NCBI RefSeq assembly: GCF_030124375.1
Contig: NZ_JASKLS010000004.1
Location: 124,001 to 188,000, forward strand
Direction of reading: 5' to 3'
Source: Sinorhizobium sp. 6-70
Lineage (GTDB): Bacteria > Pseudomonadota > Alphaproteobacteria > Rhizobiales > Rhizobiaceae
DNA length: 64,000 bases
Below, one piece after another: positions 51,667-60,160 of this stretch. Position 1 is the stretch's first letter. Every line of letters starts with the position of its first letter. Position numbers and translations under genes: made by a program. Under the pieces are notes generated by a model. The model was given only the letters and a program-made list of their open reading frames with translations, was not told where the DNA came from and searched no databases.

Positions 51667-52254
51667 ATGCGGAACGACGACGAACAGGAAGAAAAGAAGA
51701 CCGAATTGCCGCTCGGCAAGGAAACGGAGGCGAACCTTTTCAAGTCGCGTTCGATTTTCATCTACGGGACGATCACCCAGGAGCTGGCGCAGAAGGTTTG
51801 CTCGCAACTCGTGGCGCTCGCCTCCGCCAGCGATGACGATATCCGCATTTTCGTCAATTCTCCCGGCGGCCACGTCGAGTCCGGCGACAGCATTCACGAC
51901 ATGATCAAGTTCGTGAAGCCGAAGGTATGGACGATCGGTACCGGCTGGGTCGCGTCTGCCGGCGCGCTGATCTATGTCGGTCCGCCGAAGGAACGGCGCC
52001 TTTGCCTGCCAAACACGCGCTTCCTGCTGCACCAACCGTCCGGCGGCACACGCGGCATGGCCTCCGATATCGAGATCCAGGCGCGCGAAATCCTCAAGAT
52101 GAACGAGCGCCTGAACAAGATCTTCTCCGCAGCAACCGGCCAGCCGGTCGAGAAGATCGCCAAGGATACCGACCGCGACTATTGGCTCGGAGCGGAAGAA
52201 GCGAAGGAGTACGGCCTCGTTTCGCGGATCATCACGTCGATCGCCGACGTCTAA
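51667..52254 (+). CDS. clpP: ATP-dependent Clp protease proteolytic subunit
   Basis: This 195-residue serine protease subunit forms a barrel with ClpX or ClpA. The Ser is in [14 protein letters not shown] at about residue 98, His in [13 protein letters not shown] at about 123, and Asp in [16 protein letters not shown] near 172. It is the kind called ClpP2 in rhizobia (an extra copy separate from the clpP-clpX locus); no clpX or clpA follows. The acidic start [16 protein letters not shown] is unusual and lies after ATGAGGAGT. Confidence 0.9.
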   Translation: MRNDDEQEEKKTELPLGKETEANLFKSRSIFIYGTITQELAQKVCSQLVALASASDDDIRIFVNSPGGHVESGDSIHDMIKFVKPKVWTIGTGWVASAGALIYVGPPKERRLCLPNTRFLLHQPSGGTRGMASDIEIQAREILKMNERLNKIFSAATGQPVEKIAKDTDRDYWLGAEEAKEYGLVSRIITSIADV

Positions 52255-52277
52255 GCCCGATAGGCACAAATCACAGG

Positions 52278-52310
52278 AAGGGCACCGGCCACGCGCCGGT
52301 GCCCTTTTTT
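52278..52310 (+). terminator. Rho-independent terminator of clpP
   Basis: AAGGGCACCGGC pairs with GCCGGTGCCCTT over a five-base loop, and TTTTTT follows. It starts 23 bases after the clpP stop. Confidence 0.85.
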
Positions 52311-52407
52311 CCTTGCTTTGCTCTCGCTTCTGCGGTGCAACCGCTTCGGCGCGATATTGGCGCCATCGCCCTTGCCCTGTTTCGGCAGGCCGTGTATAGG
52401 CTTTCGC

Positions 52408-52533
52408 ATGACCAGCGCGAACGCACATAAGATCGCAGCGATCTTCCCCGGACACGATGACAATCGTGCGCCGTCTCGTGCGCTTGCATCGCTTCTTCTT
52501 CTCGGCCTTATTCGCGGTTGCCGGGTTCGCTGA
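52408..52533 (+). CDS. Possible leucine leader peptide for leuA
   Basis: A 41-codon frame ends ALASLLLLGLIRGCRVR, with five Leu codons in a six-codon stretch (52492-52509) and a stop 22 codons later than would be usual. It is directly followed by a hairpin GAGGAGC...GCTCCTC (52532-52576) and then leuA 120 bases further on. Leucine-controlled attenuation is plausible, but I see no U-tract terminator and the ribosome binding site is weak, so this is a tentative call. Confidence 0.35.
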   Translation: MTSANAHKIAAIFPGHDDNRAPSRALASLLLLGLIRGCRVR

Positions 52534-52576
52534 GGAGCGCCCGGCGGCCGAAGAGCCTAGCCGGCAGATGCTCCTC
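52532..52576 (+). other. Hairpin downstream of the candidate Leu leader
   Basis: GAGGAGC (52532-52538) pairs with GCTCCTC (52570-52576), with an inner CCGGC/GCCGG stem. It overlaps the last codon of the Leu-rich leader frame, as attenuator structures do. Confidence 0.4.
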
Positions 52577-52695
52577 GAATCCCCAAGAGAGCTGAAACAA
52601 AAGGCGCGGCCCACGCGGCATGAGCCATCGCAATGACTTCGATGATCGGCTATTGCATGTGGCAAGCCACGCCCCAGTGACGAAGAGAAGCTGCA

Positions 52696-54405
52696 ATGAT
52701 TCTGAAATCGCATTCCATCAAGACCGGCATGCCCGATGCGGCGGTGAAATATCAGCCGTACCCGCAGATCGCGCTGACGGACCGGACGTGGCCGTCCAAA
52801 ACCATCACGCAAGCGCCGATCTGGTGCTCGGTGGACCTGCGCGACGGCAACCAGGCGCTCGTCGATCCGATGGGGCACGACCGCAAGGCGCGGATGTTCC
52901 ATCTGCTGGTCGATATGGGCTTCAAGGAAATCGAGATCGGTTTCCCGTCCGCCTCGCAGACCGACTTCGACTTCGCACGCTGGTGCGTGGAGGACGCGAA
53001 TGTCCCCGCCGACGTGTCCTTGCAGGTGCTGGTGCAGTGCCGGCCGGAACTGATCACGCGCACCTTCGAGGCGCTCGAGGGCGCGCGCAGGCCGATCGTC
53101 CACTTCTACAATTCGACGAGCGAATTGCAGCGCCGCGTGGTGTTCGGCAAGGACGTCGCCGGCATAAAGCAGATCGCGACCGATGCCGCCAAGATGATCA
53201 CCGACATGGCGGCCAGGGCCGGCGGCGGCTACCGTTTCCAGTATTCGCCGGAGAGCTTCACCGGCACCGAGCTCGAAGTGGCGCTGGAGATCTGCAACGC
53301 CGTCACCGAAATCGTCAGGCCGACGCCGGACAACAAGCTGATCATCAATCTGCCCTCGACCGTCGAGATGGCGACGCCGAACATCTATGCCGACCAGATC
53401 GAGTGGATGTGCCGCAATCTCGACAACCGCGAGAACCTGATCATCTCGCTGCATCCGCACAACGACCGCGGCACCGGTATTGCCGCCACCGAGCTGGGCT
53501 TGATGGCAGGCGCCGACCGCGTCGAGGGAACGCTCTTCGGCAACGGCGAGCGCACGGGTAACGTCGATGTGGTGACGCTGGCCTTGAACATGTTCACGCA
53601 AGGGGTGGACCCGGGGCTCGACTGCTCGGACATCGAGCGGATCAAGGAAGTCTACGAATATTCGAACCAGATGGTCATTCCCGAGCGCCACCCTTACGTC
53701 GGCGAACTCGTCTACACGGCTTTCTCCGGATCGCACCAGGACGCGATCAACAAGGGCATGAAGGCGATCAAGCAGGCCAACAAGCCGCTCTGGGAGGTGC
53801 CGTACCTGCCGATCGATCCGCGCGACGTCGGCCGCAGCTACGAGGCGATCATCCGCATCAATTCCCAATCCGGCAAGGGGGGTATCGCCTATATCCTGCA
53901 GGAAGACTACGGCATCAACCTGCCGCGAAACCTGCAGGTCGAGTTCCGCGAGGACATCCAGCGCATCACCGACGAAGAGGGCAAGGAGCTTCCGTCGAAG
54001 CGCATCCATGCCCGTTTCATCGAGCGATACGTGGAGCAGCCCAGCGCGCGGCTGAAATTCGTCGATCACCACACCTATCCGGTCGGCGAGCACAAGGGCC
54101 TGCGCGTCGTTGCCGCGGAAATCACCGACAGGGGCGAGACCAAGCGGATCGAGGGCAGGGGCACCGGCCCGATCGACGGCTTTATCAACGCGTTGTCGAT
54201 CTATCTCGGCATCGAGCTGTCGGTGGCCGACTATTCGGAGCATTCGCTGCAGCATGGTTCGAACGCTGCGGCCATTGCCTATGTCGAGGTCGAGCACCCG
54301 GGCGGCACGCTGTTCGGCGTTGGCATCAATACCAATATCGTCGCTGCCTCGCTGGAAGCGATTGTCTCGGCGGCCAACCGGGTGCTGGAGATGAAGGCGG
54401 TGTAA
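52696..54405 (+). CDS. leuA: 2-isopropylmalate synthase
   Basis: This 569-residue enzyme condenses acetyl-CoA with 2-ketoisovalerate in leucine synthesis. The catalytic N-terminal barrel has VDLRDGNQALVDPMG, HPHNDRGTGIAATELGLMAGADRVEGT and NGERTGNVDV; the C-terminal third is the LeuA regulatory domain (FVDHHTYPVGEHKGLR, GTGPIDGFINAL). The length is that of the long LeuA form. The start MILKSHSIKTGMPD follows AGAAGC. A strong terminator follows 30 bases later. Confidence 0.96.
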   Translation: MILKSHSIKTGMPDAAVKYQPYPQIALTDRTWPSKTITQAPIWCSVDLRDGNQALVDPMGHDRKARMFHLLVDMGFKEIEIGFPSASQTDFDFARWCVEDANVPADVSLQVLVQCRPELITRTFEALEGARRPIVHFYNSTSELQRRVVFGKDVAGIKQIATDAAKMITDMAARAGGGYRFQYSPESFTGTELEVALEICNAVTEIVRPTPDNKLIINLPSTVEMATPNIYADQIEWMCRNLDNRENLIISLHPHNDRGTGIAATELGLMAGADRVEGTLFGNGERTGNVDVVTLALNMFTQGVDPGLDCSDIERIKEVYEYSNQMVIPERHPYVGELVYTAFSGSHQDAINKGMKAIKQANKPLWEVPYLPIDPRDVGRSYEAIIRINSQSGKGGIAYILQEDYGINLPRNLQVEFREDIQRITDEEGKELPSKRIHARFIERYVEQPSARLKFVDHHTYPVGEHKGLRVVAAEITDRGETKRIEGRGTGPIDGFINALSIYLGIELSVADYSEHSLQHGSNAAAIAYVEVEHPGGTLFGVGINTNIVAASLEAIVSAANRVLEMKAV

Positions 54406-54435
54406 GGACCGCCACGATCAGCCTATGCAGAAAAG

Positions 54436-54469
54436 CCGCGCTGGTTCTCCGGACCGCGCGGTTTTTTTT
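54436..54469 (+). terminator. Terminator of leuA
   Basis: CCGCGC and GCGCGG pair across a 14-base loop, followed by eight T. It lies between leuA and the convergent anti-sigma gene. Confidence 0.8.
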
Positions 54470-54484
54470 AAACCCCTGGAGTAG

Positions 54485-55312
54485 TCAGATGCTCGCCGCT
54501 ACGGCTTCTGCGAGTTCGCGGAGCGCGGCATCCGCGGACGGGCCGACGAGCACCAGGGATGCATCGCCTTTCTGCCAGGAGACCAGCCCGAGGTTGTCGC
54601 GGATATCCTCGCGGAACTGATCCGCTTGTGGCTTGTCACCACCCTTGAGGAAACAGATCGCGTAGATGTCGCCCTCGCCATCACGGTAGACGAGCTGGCC
54701 GACGGGCTTGCCGTCCACCACCAACAGCCTCGCACCCTCGAAGGTGAGGCCCTTGCTTGCGAGATCCGGGGTCCTGAAGCCGACGCCGACGCTGGAGGCG
54801 AGCCACGTCTCGATCGTCGGCCCGTCCGACGCAGGCGCCTCGACGAGGTGTTCCTTCTGCCGGGAATAGATGCGGTGATAGTCGGCGATCTCATCGATCC
54901 ACGGGCGCGCGGAGGCGGCGCTTTCGGGCTCGGCGACGTAATGCGCGCTGCCGGCGAGGAAGCCCGCGGCACCGCCGAGAAGCAATAGCGCCATGGCCGC
55001 GGCGAGCGCCCGCGGCCAGACGCGAACCGTCCGCGCCGGCAGGTTCGCCGTCGCGACGCGCTCGGATCGCGGATTGATGCCGGGTCCCTGCTTGATCTGG
55101 CGCACCAGCGCCAGCGGCACCGGGTCATGGAGAAAGTCCTCGAAGGCCTTGTTGCCAAATGCGCTGCCGGCCTTCAGCTTCTCGAGCATGACCTTGGCAT
55201 CGTCGTCACGGGCCAGCAAAGCATCGAGTTCGGCTCTCTCGGCATCGCCGAGCTCGCCGTCGATATAGGCGGACAACCGAACTTCGAGCGCTTGACCTGT
55301 CGTCTGCTGCAA
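54485..55312 (-). CDS. Anti-sigma factor of the ECF pair
   Basis: This 275-residue protein has an N-terminal anti-sigma-like helical domain (LSAYIDGELGDAERAELDALLA, residues 12-33), a membrane helix at about 100-120 (WPRALAAAMALLLLGGAAGFLAG) and a periplasmic domain of about 150 residues. No cysteine or HxxxCxxC zinc motif is present, so it is a zinc-less type. It lies three bases downstream of the sigma factor gene, the usual layout of an ECF pair. The signal sensed by the periplasmic domain is unknown. Confidence 0.85.
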   Translation of the reverse strand: MQQTTGQALEVRLSAYIDGELGDAERAELDALLARDDDAKVMLEKLKAGSAFGNKAFEDFLHDPVPLALVRQIKQGPGINPRSERVATANLPARTVRVWPRALAAAMALLLLGGAAGFLAGSAHYVAEPESAASARPWIDEIADYHRIYSRQKEHLVEAPASDGPTIETWLASSVGVGFRTPDLASKGLTFEGARLLVVDGKPVGQLVYRDGEGDIYAICFLKGGDKPQADQFREDIRDNLGLVSWQKGDASLVLVGPSADAALRELAEAVAASI

Positions 55313-55315
55313 GGG

Positions 55316-55834
55316 TCAGGCCCTCCTTTCGGTATTCTCGGACAGCATGGCGGCGAGCCGCAGGCGGGCGGTGGACAGCCTGCTCATCACGGTACCGATC
55401 GGAACCCCGAGGATATCTGCGGTCTCGCGGTAGCTGTGACCTTCGACGTTGATGAGCAGGAAAACGCTGGCAAGACCTTCCGGCATGGACAGGATCATCT
55501 TCTGCAGTTGATTGGCATAGACCGCTTTTTCGGCAACAGCCTCCACGCGAAGCTCATTCTGGTCGAAAATGTCGACGGCTCCGCCGCCGGTGCGGACCTT
55601 GCGCTTGCGGACTTCGTCGACCCAGAGATTGCGCGTCATGGCATAGATCCAGCTCTCCAGCCGGCCTTCCCCATTCCAAAGGTGGCTGCGTGCGATGGCC
55701 CGCTCGCAAGCCTCCTGAACGAGGTCATCGGCATCATTGGCATTGCGCGTCAGCGTCAGCGCAAAACGGCGCAATTTGGGCAGCAGGCTGACCAAATCCC
55801 GTCTGAAGTCTTTCGTCTCTGCCGCTGGGCGCAT
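55316..55834 (-). CDS. ECF (RpoE-type) sigma factor
   Basis: This 172-residue sigma factor has region 2 (LPKLRRFALTLTRNANDADDLVQEACERA and GRLESWIYAMTRNLWVDEVRKRKV) and region 4 (SMPEGLASVFLLINVEGHSYRETADILGVPIGTVMSRLSTARLRL). Nothing indicates a C-terminal extension. I start at MRPAAETKDF because GGAAGAG precedes it; a longer start at 55867 is possible. It is coupled to the anti-sigma gene, so it is released from it under an unknown envelope stress. I do not assign a number (rpoE2, rpoE3 and so on). Confidence 0.87.
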   Translation of the reverse strand: MRPAAETKDFRRDLVSLLPKLRRFALTLTRNANDADDLVQEACERAIARSHLWNGEGRLESWIYAMTRNLWVDEVRKRKVRTGGGAVDIFDQNELRVEAVAEKAVYANQLQKMILSMPEGLASVFLLINVEGHSYRETADILGVPIGTVMSRLSTARLRLAAMLSENTERRA

Positions 55835-56053
55835 CGCTCTTCCAATGAGACGTATCGGATCGGGCATCTATTCGCGGTGCGAAATGCACTACCCAATGAT
55901 ATGAAACATTTGATCCGAAGTCTGCAAGGGAAGAGCCGGAACGGAAACAGGTTTTTGCGTTCCGGCGTCGGTTTGCCATTGCCTCGCGGCTGCAGCTGGT
56001 CGCGGAGAAAGCCGTGCTGCTCGAGTGCAGTTTCGGTCGTCTCCGACCGCGTC

Positions 56054-56599
56054 TCAGTAATGATGGCGAAGGCCGCCGAGGGACTGAAGCAGAGCCCTGT
56101 AGGCCCAGGTGTTTTCGCCGCCGCGATCACGAATTTCGACGAGCTGCACCTTGGCTTCCTCGATCCGGCCTTGCTCGACCAGGGCCTGGCCAAGATAGGA
56201 CCGGGCGAGAATGTAGTTCTCGTCGGCCTGAAGCGCGCGTTTGTAATATTGCATGCCAAGCTCCATGCGCCCAGCCTTGCGATTGGCGTAGCCGAGATAG
56301 TTGAGCACGCGGGCACTGCGCTGATCGCTTACGGCTTCGAGCACCTTGATCGCATTGTCGTACTGGTCGGCATAGGCAAGCTCGCGCGCGGCTTCGAACA
56401 GGACGTCGTCGCTGAGCCCGCTTTTCTTCGCGTTGACGCATTGGCCCTTGCGCGTATCCCAGATCTTGCCGTTCTTGCATTGGGTGCTTGTCTTGGTCTT
56501 GCGCGGCGGTTCGCTGGTGTCGCCGACGGCCAAGGCCGACTGGCCGGCGATCGAGGCCATGAATGCAGCAAGGACAAAGAAAGTCGTCTTCCGGAACAT
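56054..56599 (-). CDS. Secreted TPR protein with a cysteine-rich segment
   Basis: This 181-residue protein has a signal peptide (MFRKTTFFVLAAFMASIAG), a short segment QCKNGKIWDTRKGQCV with two cysteines, and two to three tetratricopeptide repeats (residues 65-165: NYLGYANRKAGRMELGMQYY, KRALQADENYILARSYLGQAL). It is likely periplasmic. Similar proteins are common in Rhizobiales and called hypothetical. It is 220 bases upstream of the sigma gene on the same strand, so it could belong to its regulon, but I see no shared promoter. Confidence 0.8.
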   Translation of the reverse strand: MFRKTTFFVLAAFMASIAGQSALAVGDTSEPPRKTKTSTQCKNGKIWDTRKGQCVNAKKSGLSDDVLFEAARELAYADQYDNAIKVLEAVSDQRSARVLNYLGYANRKAGRMELGMQYYKRALQADENYILARSYLGQALVEQGRIEEAKVQLVEIRDRGGENTWAYRALLQSLGGLRHHY

Positions 56600-56737
56600 C
56601 GTGCCTGTCTCCCTGGAACGTCGCGCAGCACGGCCGGCTGCCGAACCCGAACCGCATTATGACGCACGGGCACGGCAAATTATTCGGCGAGAGCGGAATT
56701 TTCCTGCAAGGCTGTCGGCGTTGTGGGCAGATCGAGC

Positions 56738-57640
56738 CTAGAAAAGGGTGGTTTCGGCGAGTTCGACGCCGGTCGCGTCGGCATTGAGCGTGTAGCGCTC
56801 GCGGCTGAGTTGCCAGTTTCCGGACTCGCCCGCTACCGAGAAGAGATTGTAGGCGGCGGCCGGCTTGCTGCCCCCAGGCCCCTGCGACGCCGAGGCGATC
56901 CCGACGACCGGCACCGGCGCGGTCTGTCCCTTGAGGTAATAAACCGTGTTGAGGTGGGTGTGGCCATGCAGCACCAGTTCGGCGCCCCCGGACGAGATGG
57001 TCGCAGCAAAGCGGCGAATGCCGATCATGCGCTTGTGCATCGAGGTCGCGCCCCGGATGGGCGGATGATGGATCAGCACGACCCGGAAGAGACCAGCCTC
57101 GCCCGCCGCCTGCAGTAGGTCGACGGTCGCACGCGCCTGTCGCTGGCCGAAGTAGCCGCTGGCGGCGAAGGGCGGCGTGGCGACTGCGGTCGAGCAGCCG
57201 ATGATTGCCACCGGGCCGCGCACGCGCACATAGGGAAAGCAATGATGGTCTCGGATCCAGCCGAGCGGACCTTCATCACTGCGCATGTAGGGGTACCAGG
57301 CACGTGTCGTCTTCTCGTAGGCACCCGGAACATAGGCGTCGTGGTTGCCCGGCACGACGGAGATATCCTTGGCGTCGCCGGCCTCCGCAAGCCACGCGGT
57401 CACGGCCGCGATCTCCAGGGAAGAGGCGAGATTCACGAGGTCGCCGGTAATCGCCAGATGGTCCGGATGTCGCCTCTGGATATCCGCCATCAGGCAATCC
57501 AATGTGCCGGCGAAAAGATGGCGCGCTCTGTTCCTGTGCCAGTTGACGAAACCGGTTATCCGCTTGGAAGCAAGTTCCCTCAGAGACAGATCTGGCAGAG
57601 GTCCGAGATGAACGTCCGAAATATGCGCAAGTTTGAACAT
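56738..57640 (-). CDS. Calcineurin-like metallophosphoesterase
   Basis: This 300-residue protein has the five metallophosphoesterase motifs: HISDVHLG (near residue 7), ITGDLVNLA, VPGNHDAYVPG, LIHHPPIRG and LHGHTHLN. They provide the two-metal site. Substrates include cyclic nucleotides and phospholipids; the target here cannot be told. No signal peptide is obvious. It sits between the TPR gene and a Nudix gene, convergent to neither. Confidence 0.88.
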   Translation of the reverse strand: MFKLAHISDVHLGPLPDLSLRELASKRITGFVNWHRNRARHLFAGTLDCLMADIQRRHPDHLAITGDLVNLASSLEIAAVTAWLAEAGDAKDISVVPGNHDAYVPGAYEKTTRAWYPYMRSDEGPLGWIRDHHCFPYVRVRGPVAIIGCSTAVATPPFAASGYFGQRQARATVDLLQAAGEAGLFRVVLIHHPPIRGATSMHKRMIGIRRFAATISSGGAELVLHGHTHLNTVYYLKGQTAPVPVVGIASASQGPGGSKPAAAYNLFSVAGESGNWQLSRERYTLNADATGVELAETTLF

Positions 57641-57727
57641 CGCCCCCGTCTAGCGCATATTCCATCAGAGTGGAATCACTAGATTGTAACGATTTCGGGT
57701 GAAAGCCGCCGCTACGAGGAGACGTGG

Positions 57728-58219
57728 TTGAAGCAGCAGCGACCGGCGGAAATGCGCAACTGGCGAATTCGCCTGCTGACGCGGTTCGCGCATGCCTATT
57801 TTGCGCTCTCGCGTGGCATGACGCTTGGGGTGCGCGCCGCCTGCTTCGACGGCGAAGGGCGGATCTTCCTCGTCAGGCATTCCTATCTTCCCGGCTGGCA
57901 TCTGCCGGGCGGCGGCCTCGATCGCCATGAGACGGCGGTGCAGGGGCTCGCCCGCGAACTCAGGGAAGAAGGCAATCTGGAACTTACGTCACCGCCGTTG
58001 CTGGTGCAGGTCTACTATAACCGGGGCACCAGCAAGCGCGATCACGTCATCTTCTTTCGTTGCGACGATGTCCGCCAGCAACAGCCGAAGGTTCCCGACC
58101 TGGAGATAGCCGCCGCCGGCTTCTTTGCGCTCGACCAACTGCCCGAGGACACGACCGCCGCGACGCGCCGGCGGATTGCGGAGCTTGCGGGAACGGAGGC
58201 GCCGGACACGTTCTGGTGA
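57728..58219 (+). CDS. Nudix hydrolase
   Basis: This 163-residue protein has the Nudix box GGGLDRHETAVQGLARELREEGNLEL near residues 55-80, in the G-x5-E-x7-R-E-x-x-E-E pattern. Such enzymes hydrolyse nucleoside diphosphate derivatives. I show the TTG start at 57728, preceded by ACGAGGAG; an ATG at 57752 (MRNWRIR) is an equal candidate. It ends three bases before the stop of the convergent glutathionyl-hydroquinone reductase gene. The substrate is unknown. Confidence 0.82.
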   Translation: MKQQRPAEMRNWRIRLLTRFAHAYFALSRGMTLGVRAACFDGEGRIFLVRHSYLPGWHLPGGGLDRHETAVQGLARELREEGNLELTSPPLLVQVYYNRGTSKRDHVIFFRCDDVRQQQPKVPDLEIAAAGFFALDQLPEDTTAATRRRIAELAGTEAPDTFW

Positions 58220-58222
58220 GTA

Positions 58223-59254
58223 TCAACGGGTGCCGATGGCAACGCGCCTCGTAGTCTCGTTTGAACGTGCTGTGCGGTCGAGGCGATCGCGACCGTGCGG
58301 AGTCGTAAGGTCGACTACCGGGCCCACTGGCACGACACCCGTCGGGTTGATCATGGTGTGGCTGCGATAATAGTGCTCTTTGATATGGTGCATGTTCACG
58401 GTGTCGGCGACGCCCGGGACCTGGTAGAGGTCGCGCAGATACCCGTAGAGGTTCGGATAGTCGGCAATGCGCCGGATGTTGCATTTGAAGTGGCCGACAT
58501 AGACCGGGTCGAACCGCACGAGCGTCGTGAACAGGCGCCAGTCGGCCTCGGTGATCTGATCTCCGAAGAGATAACGCTGCGAGGCGAGGCGGCCTTCCAA
58601 CTCGTCCAACATCGCGAACAGGGCCTTGACGCTCTCGTCATAGGCCTGCTGGCTGGTGGCGAAGCCGGCTTTGTAGACGCCGTTGTTTACCGCGTCATAG
58701 ATGCGGGCGTTGAGCGCGTCGATTTCGTCGCGCAGTTCCGCTGGGCAGAAATCCTCGGTCGAGCCGGTAAGATGATCGAAGGCCGAGTTGAACATGCGGA
58801 TGATTTCGGCCGATTCATTGGAGACGATGGTGTTCTTCTTCTTGTCCCAAAGCACGGGCACGGTCACGCGGCCGGAATAGCTGGGGTCGGCGCGCACATA
58901 AATCTGCCAAAGCGCGTCGGAACCGAAGAGATGGTCGACGGTGCCGCCGTTTACGCCCTTGAATTCCCAACCGTTGGACAGCATCAGGGGATCGACGATC
59001 GAGACCGGAATGATCTCCTCAAGCTTCTTGAGCTTGCGGAAGATCAGCGTGCGATGCGCCCAGGGACAGGCGAGCGAGACATAGAGATGGTAGCGGTCCG
59101 GTTCGGCCGCGAACCCGCCTTGGCCGGAAGGTCCAGGCGATCCATCGGCGGTGATCCAGTTGCGAAACCGCGACTCGCTGCGCTTGAAATGGCCCTTCGT
59201 CGTCTTGGTGTCGTACCAGACGTCCTGCCAGACTCCGTTGACCAGCCTGCCCAT
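58223..59254 (-). CDS. Glutathionyl-hydroquinone reductase (Ecm4/YqjG family)
   Basis: This 343-residue glutathione transferase-like enzyme removes glutathione from quinone adducts. It has the catalytic cysteine in LYVSLACPWAHRTLIFRKLKKL near residue 62, the family segment FKGVNGGTVDHLFGSDALWQIY, VPVLWDKKKNTIVSNESAEI, and FKCNIRRIADYPNLYGYLRDLY near 260. The ATG follows AAGGAGC. It may detoxify quinones or aid aromatic degradation. No dehalogenase genes are nearby. Confidence 0.9.
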   Translation of the reverse strand: MGRLVNGVWQDVWYDTKTTKGHFKRSESRFRNWITADGSPGPSGQGGFAAEPDRYHLYVSLACPWAHRTLIFRKLKKLEEIIPVSIVDPLMLSNGWEFKGVNGGTVDHLFGSDALWQIYVRADPSYSGRVTVPVLWDKKKNTIVSNESAEIIRMFNSAFDHLTGSTEDFCPAELRDEIDALNARIYDAVNNGVYKAGFATSQQAYDESVKALFAMLDELEGRLASQRYLFGDQITEADWRLFTTLVRFDPVYVGHFKCNIRRIADYPNLYGYLRDLYQVPGVADTVNMHHIKEHYYRSHTMINPTGVVPVGPVVDLTTPHGRDRLDRTARSNETTRRVAIGTR

Positions 59255-59511
59255 GCATGAGCTCCTTCGTGTTTTCTCTTACCTTGATAGATAACGCAGC
59301 AGCGGGGCGGTGATAGGTATCAAATTCTGAACACTGCGTTTTGGGCTTTGACAGGCGGCGATTTTCTGCTATCGCGATCAGGCAAATTTCATGTTCGGAA
59401 CGATCGTAACCATGATCCTGTCGGGAAGCCTGCGACGACGCTGATGCCGCCAACGCCCTTTCGGGGCGCGCCATCTTTATTGTCCGCTCGCATGCTTGGT
59501 TCTCGATATCC

Positions 59512-60072
59512 ATGAAAAAGCACGACATCGTCTATCTGACTGAAGACGCGTCACACGACGCAGCCATCGAAATCATCAACGAAGAGGCCTTTGGTCCCGG
59601 CCGTTTCGTGCGCGCCGCCGCTCGCATTCGCGAGCAGGGTCCGCATGACCGTTCGCTGTCCTTCATTTGCACCGATGACGGCGAGACGATCGCCTCCGTA
59701 CGGATGACGCCGGTCATGGCCGGGCCGGTGAGGGGACATCTGCTCGGTCCGCTGGCCGTGCGACCGTCGCACAAGAACCGGGGCATTGGCCGCGAGCTCG
59801 TGCGGATTGCCGTCGAAGCTGCGCGGCGGAAGGGCTCCGAGGCAGTGATCCTCGTCGGCGATCCGCCCTATTACCAGCCGCTCGGTTTCGAGAAGGTGCA
59901 TTACGGAGCACTTGAATTTCCAGGGCCTGTCGACCCGGCAAGGGTTCTGGTGGTGCCGATGGCTGCGGATGTCCACGCGCGGCTCGGCGGCGTGATCTGC
60001 TGGCGGGACGACAGCGTTGTCCCCGTGGCCGAACACGCCGTAGAAGCCCAGGCCGAGGGTGCCGCCGCCTGA
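59512..60072 (+). CDS. GNAT-family N-acetyltransferase
   Basis: This 186-residue acetyltransferase has the acetyl-CoA-binding motif PLAVRPSHKNRGIGRELVRIAVEAA near residue 85-105 and GDPPYYQPLGFEKV after it. The motif R-x-x-G-x-G/A is present as RGIGRE. The acceptor (small molecule or protein) is unknown. It is divergent from the glutathionyl-hydroquinone reductase gene and convergent with the large membrane protein gene. A TTGACA at 59348-59353 with TATCGC 16 bases later may be its promoter. Confidence 0.85.
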   Translation: MKKHDIVYLTEDASHDAAIEIINEEAFGPGRFVRAAARIREQGPHDRSLSFICTDDGETIASVRMTPVMAGPVRGHLLGPLAVRPSHKNRGIGRELVRIAVEAARRKGSEAVILVGDPPYYQPLGFEKVHYGALEFPGPVDPARVLVVPMAADVHARLGGVICWRDDSVVPVAEHAVEAQAEGAAA

Positions 60073-60160
60073 TTTGAAGTGCCTCCATGATGGTGCGCAG
60101 TCAGCCTTTGGCGTGAAAAACAGGGATCTCGCGTGCGTCGGAAAGGACGCACGCCGCCAC

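Noticed and set aside
51649..54297. 882-codon open frame on the minus strand opposite clpP and leuA
   Set aside because: It is a shadow caused by high-GC codon use of two well-recognised genes; its predicted protein has no domain and crosses a terminator.
56127..57242. 371-codon minus-strand frame across the TPR and phosphoesterase genes
   Set aside because: Different frame through two genes with recognisable motifs; arginine-rich shadow translation.
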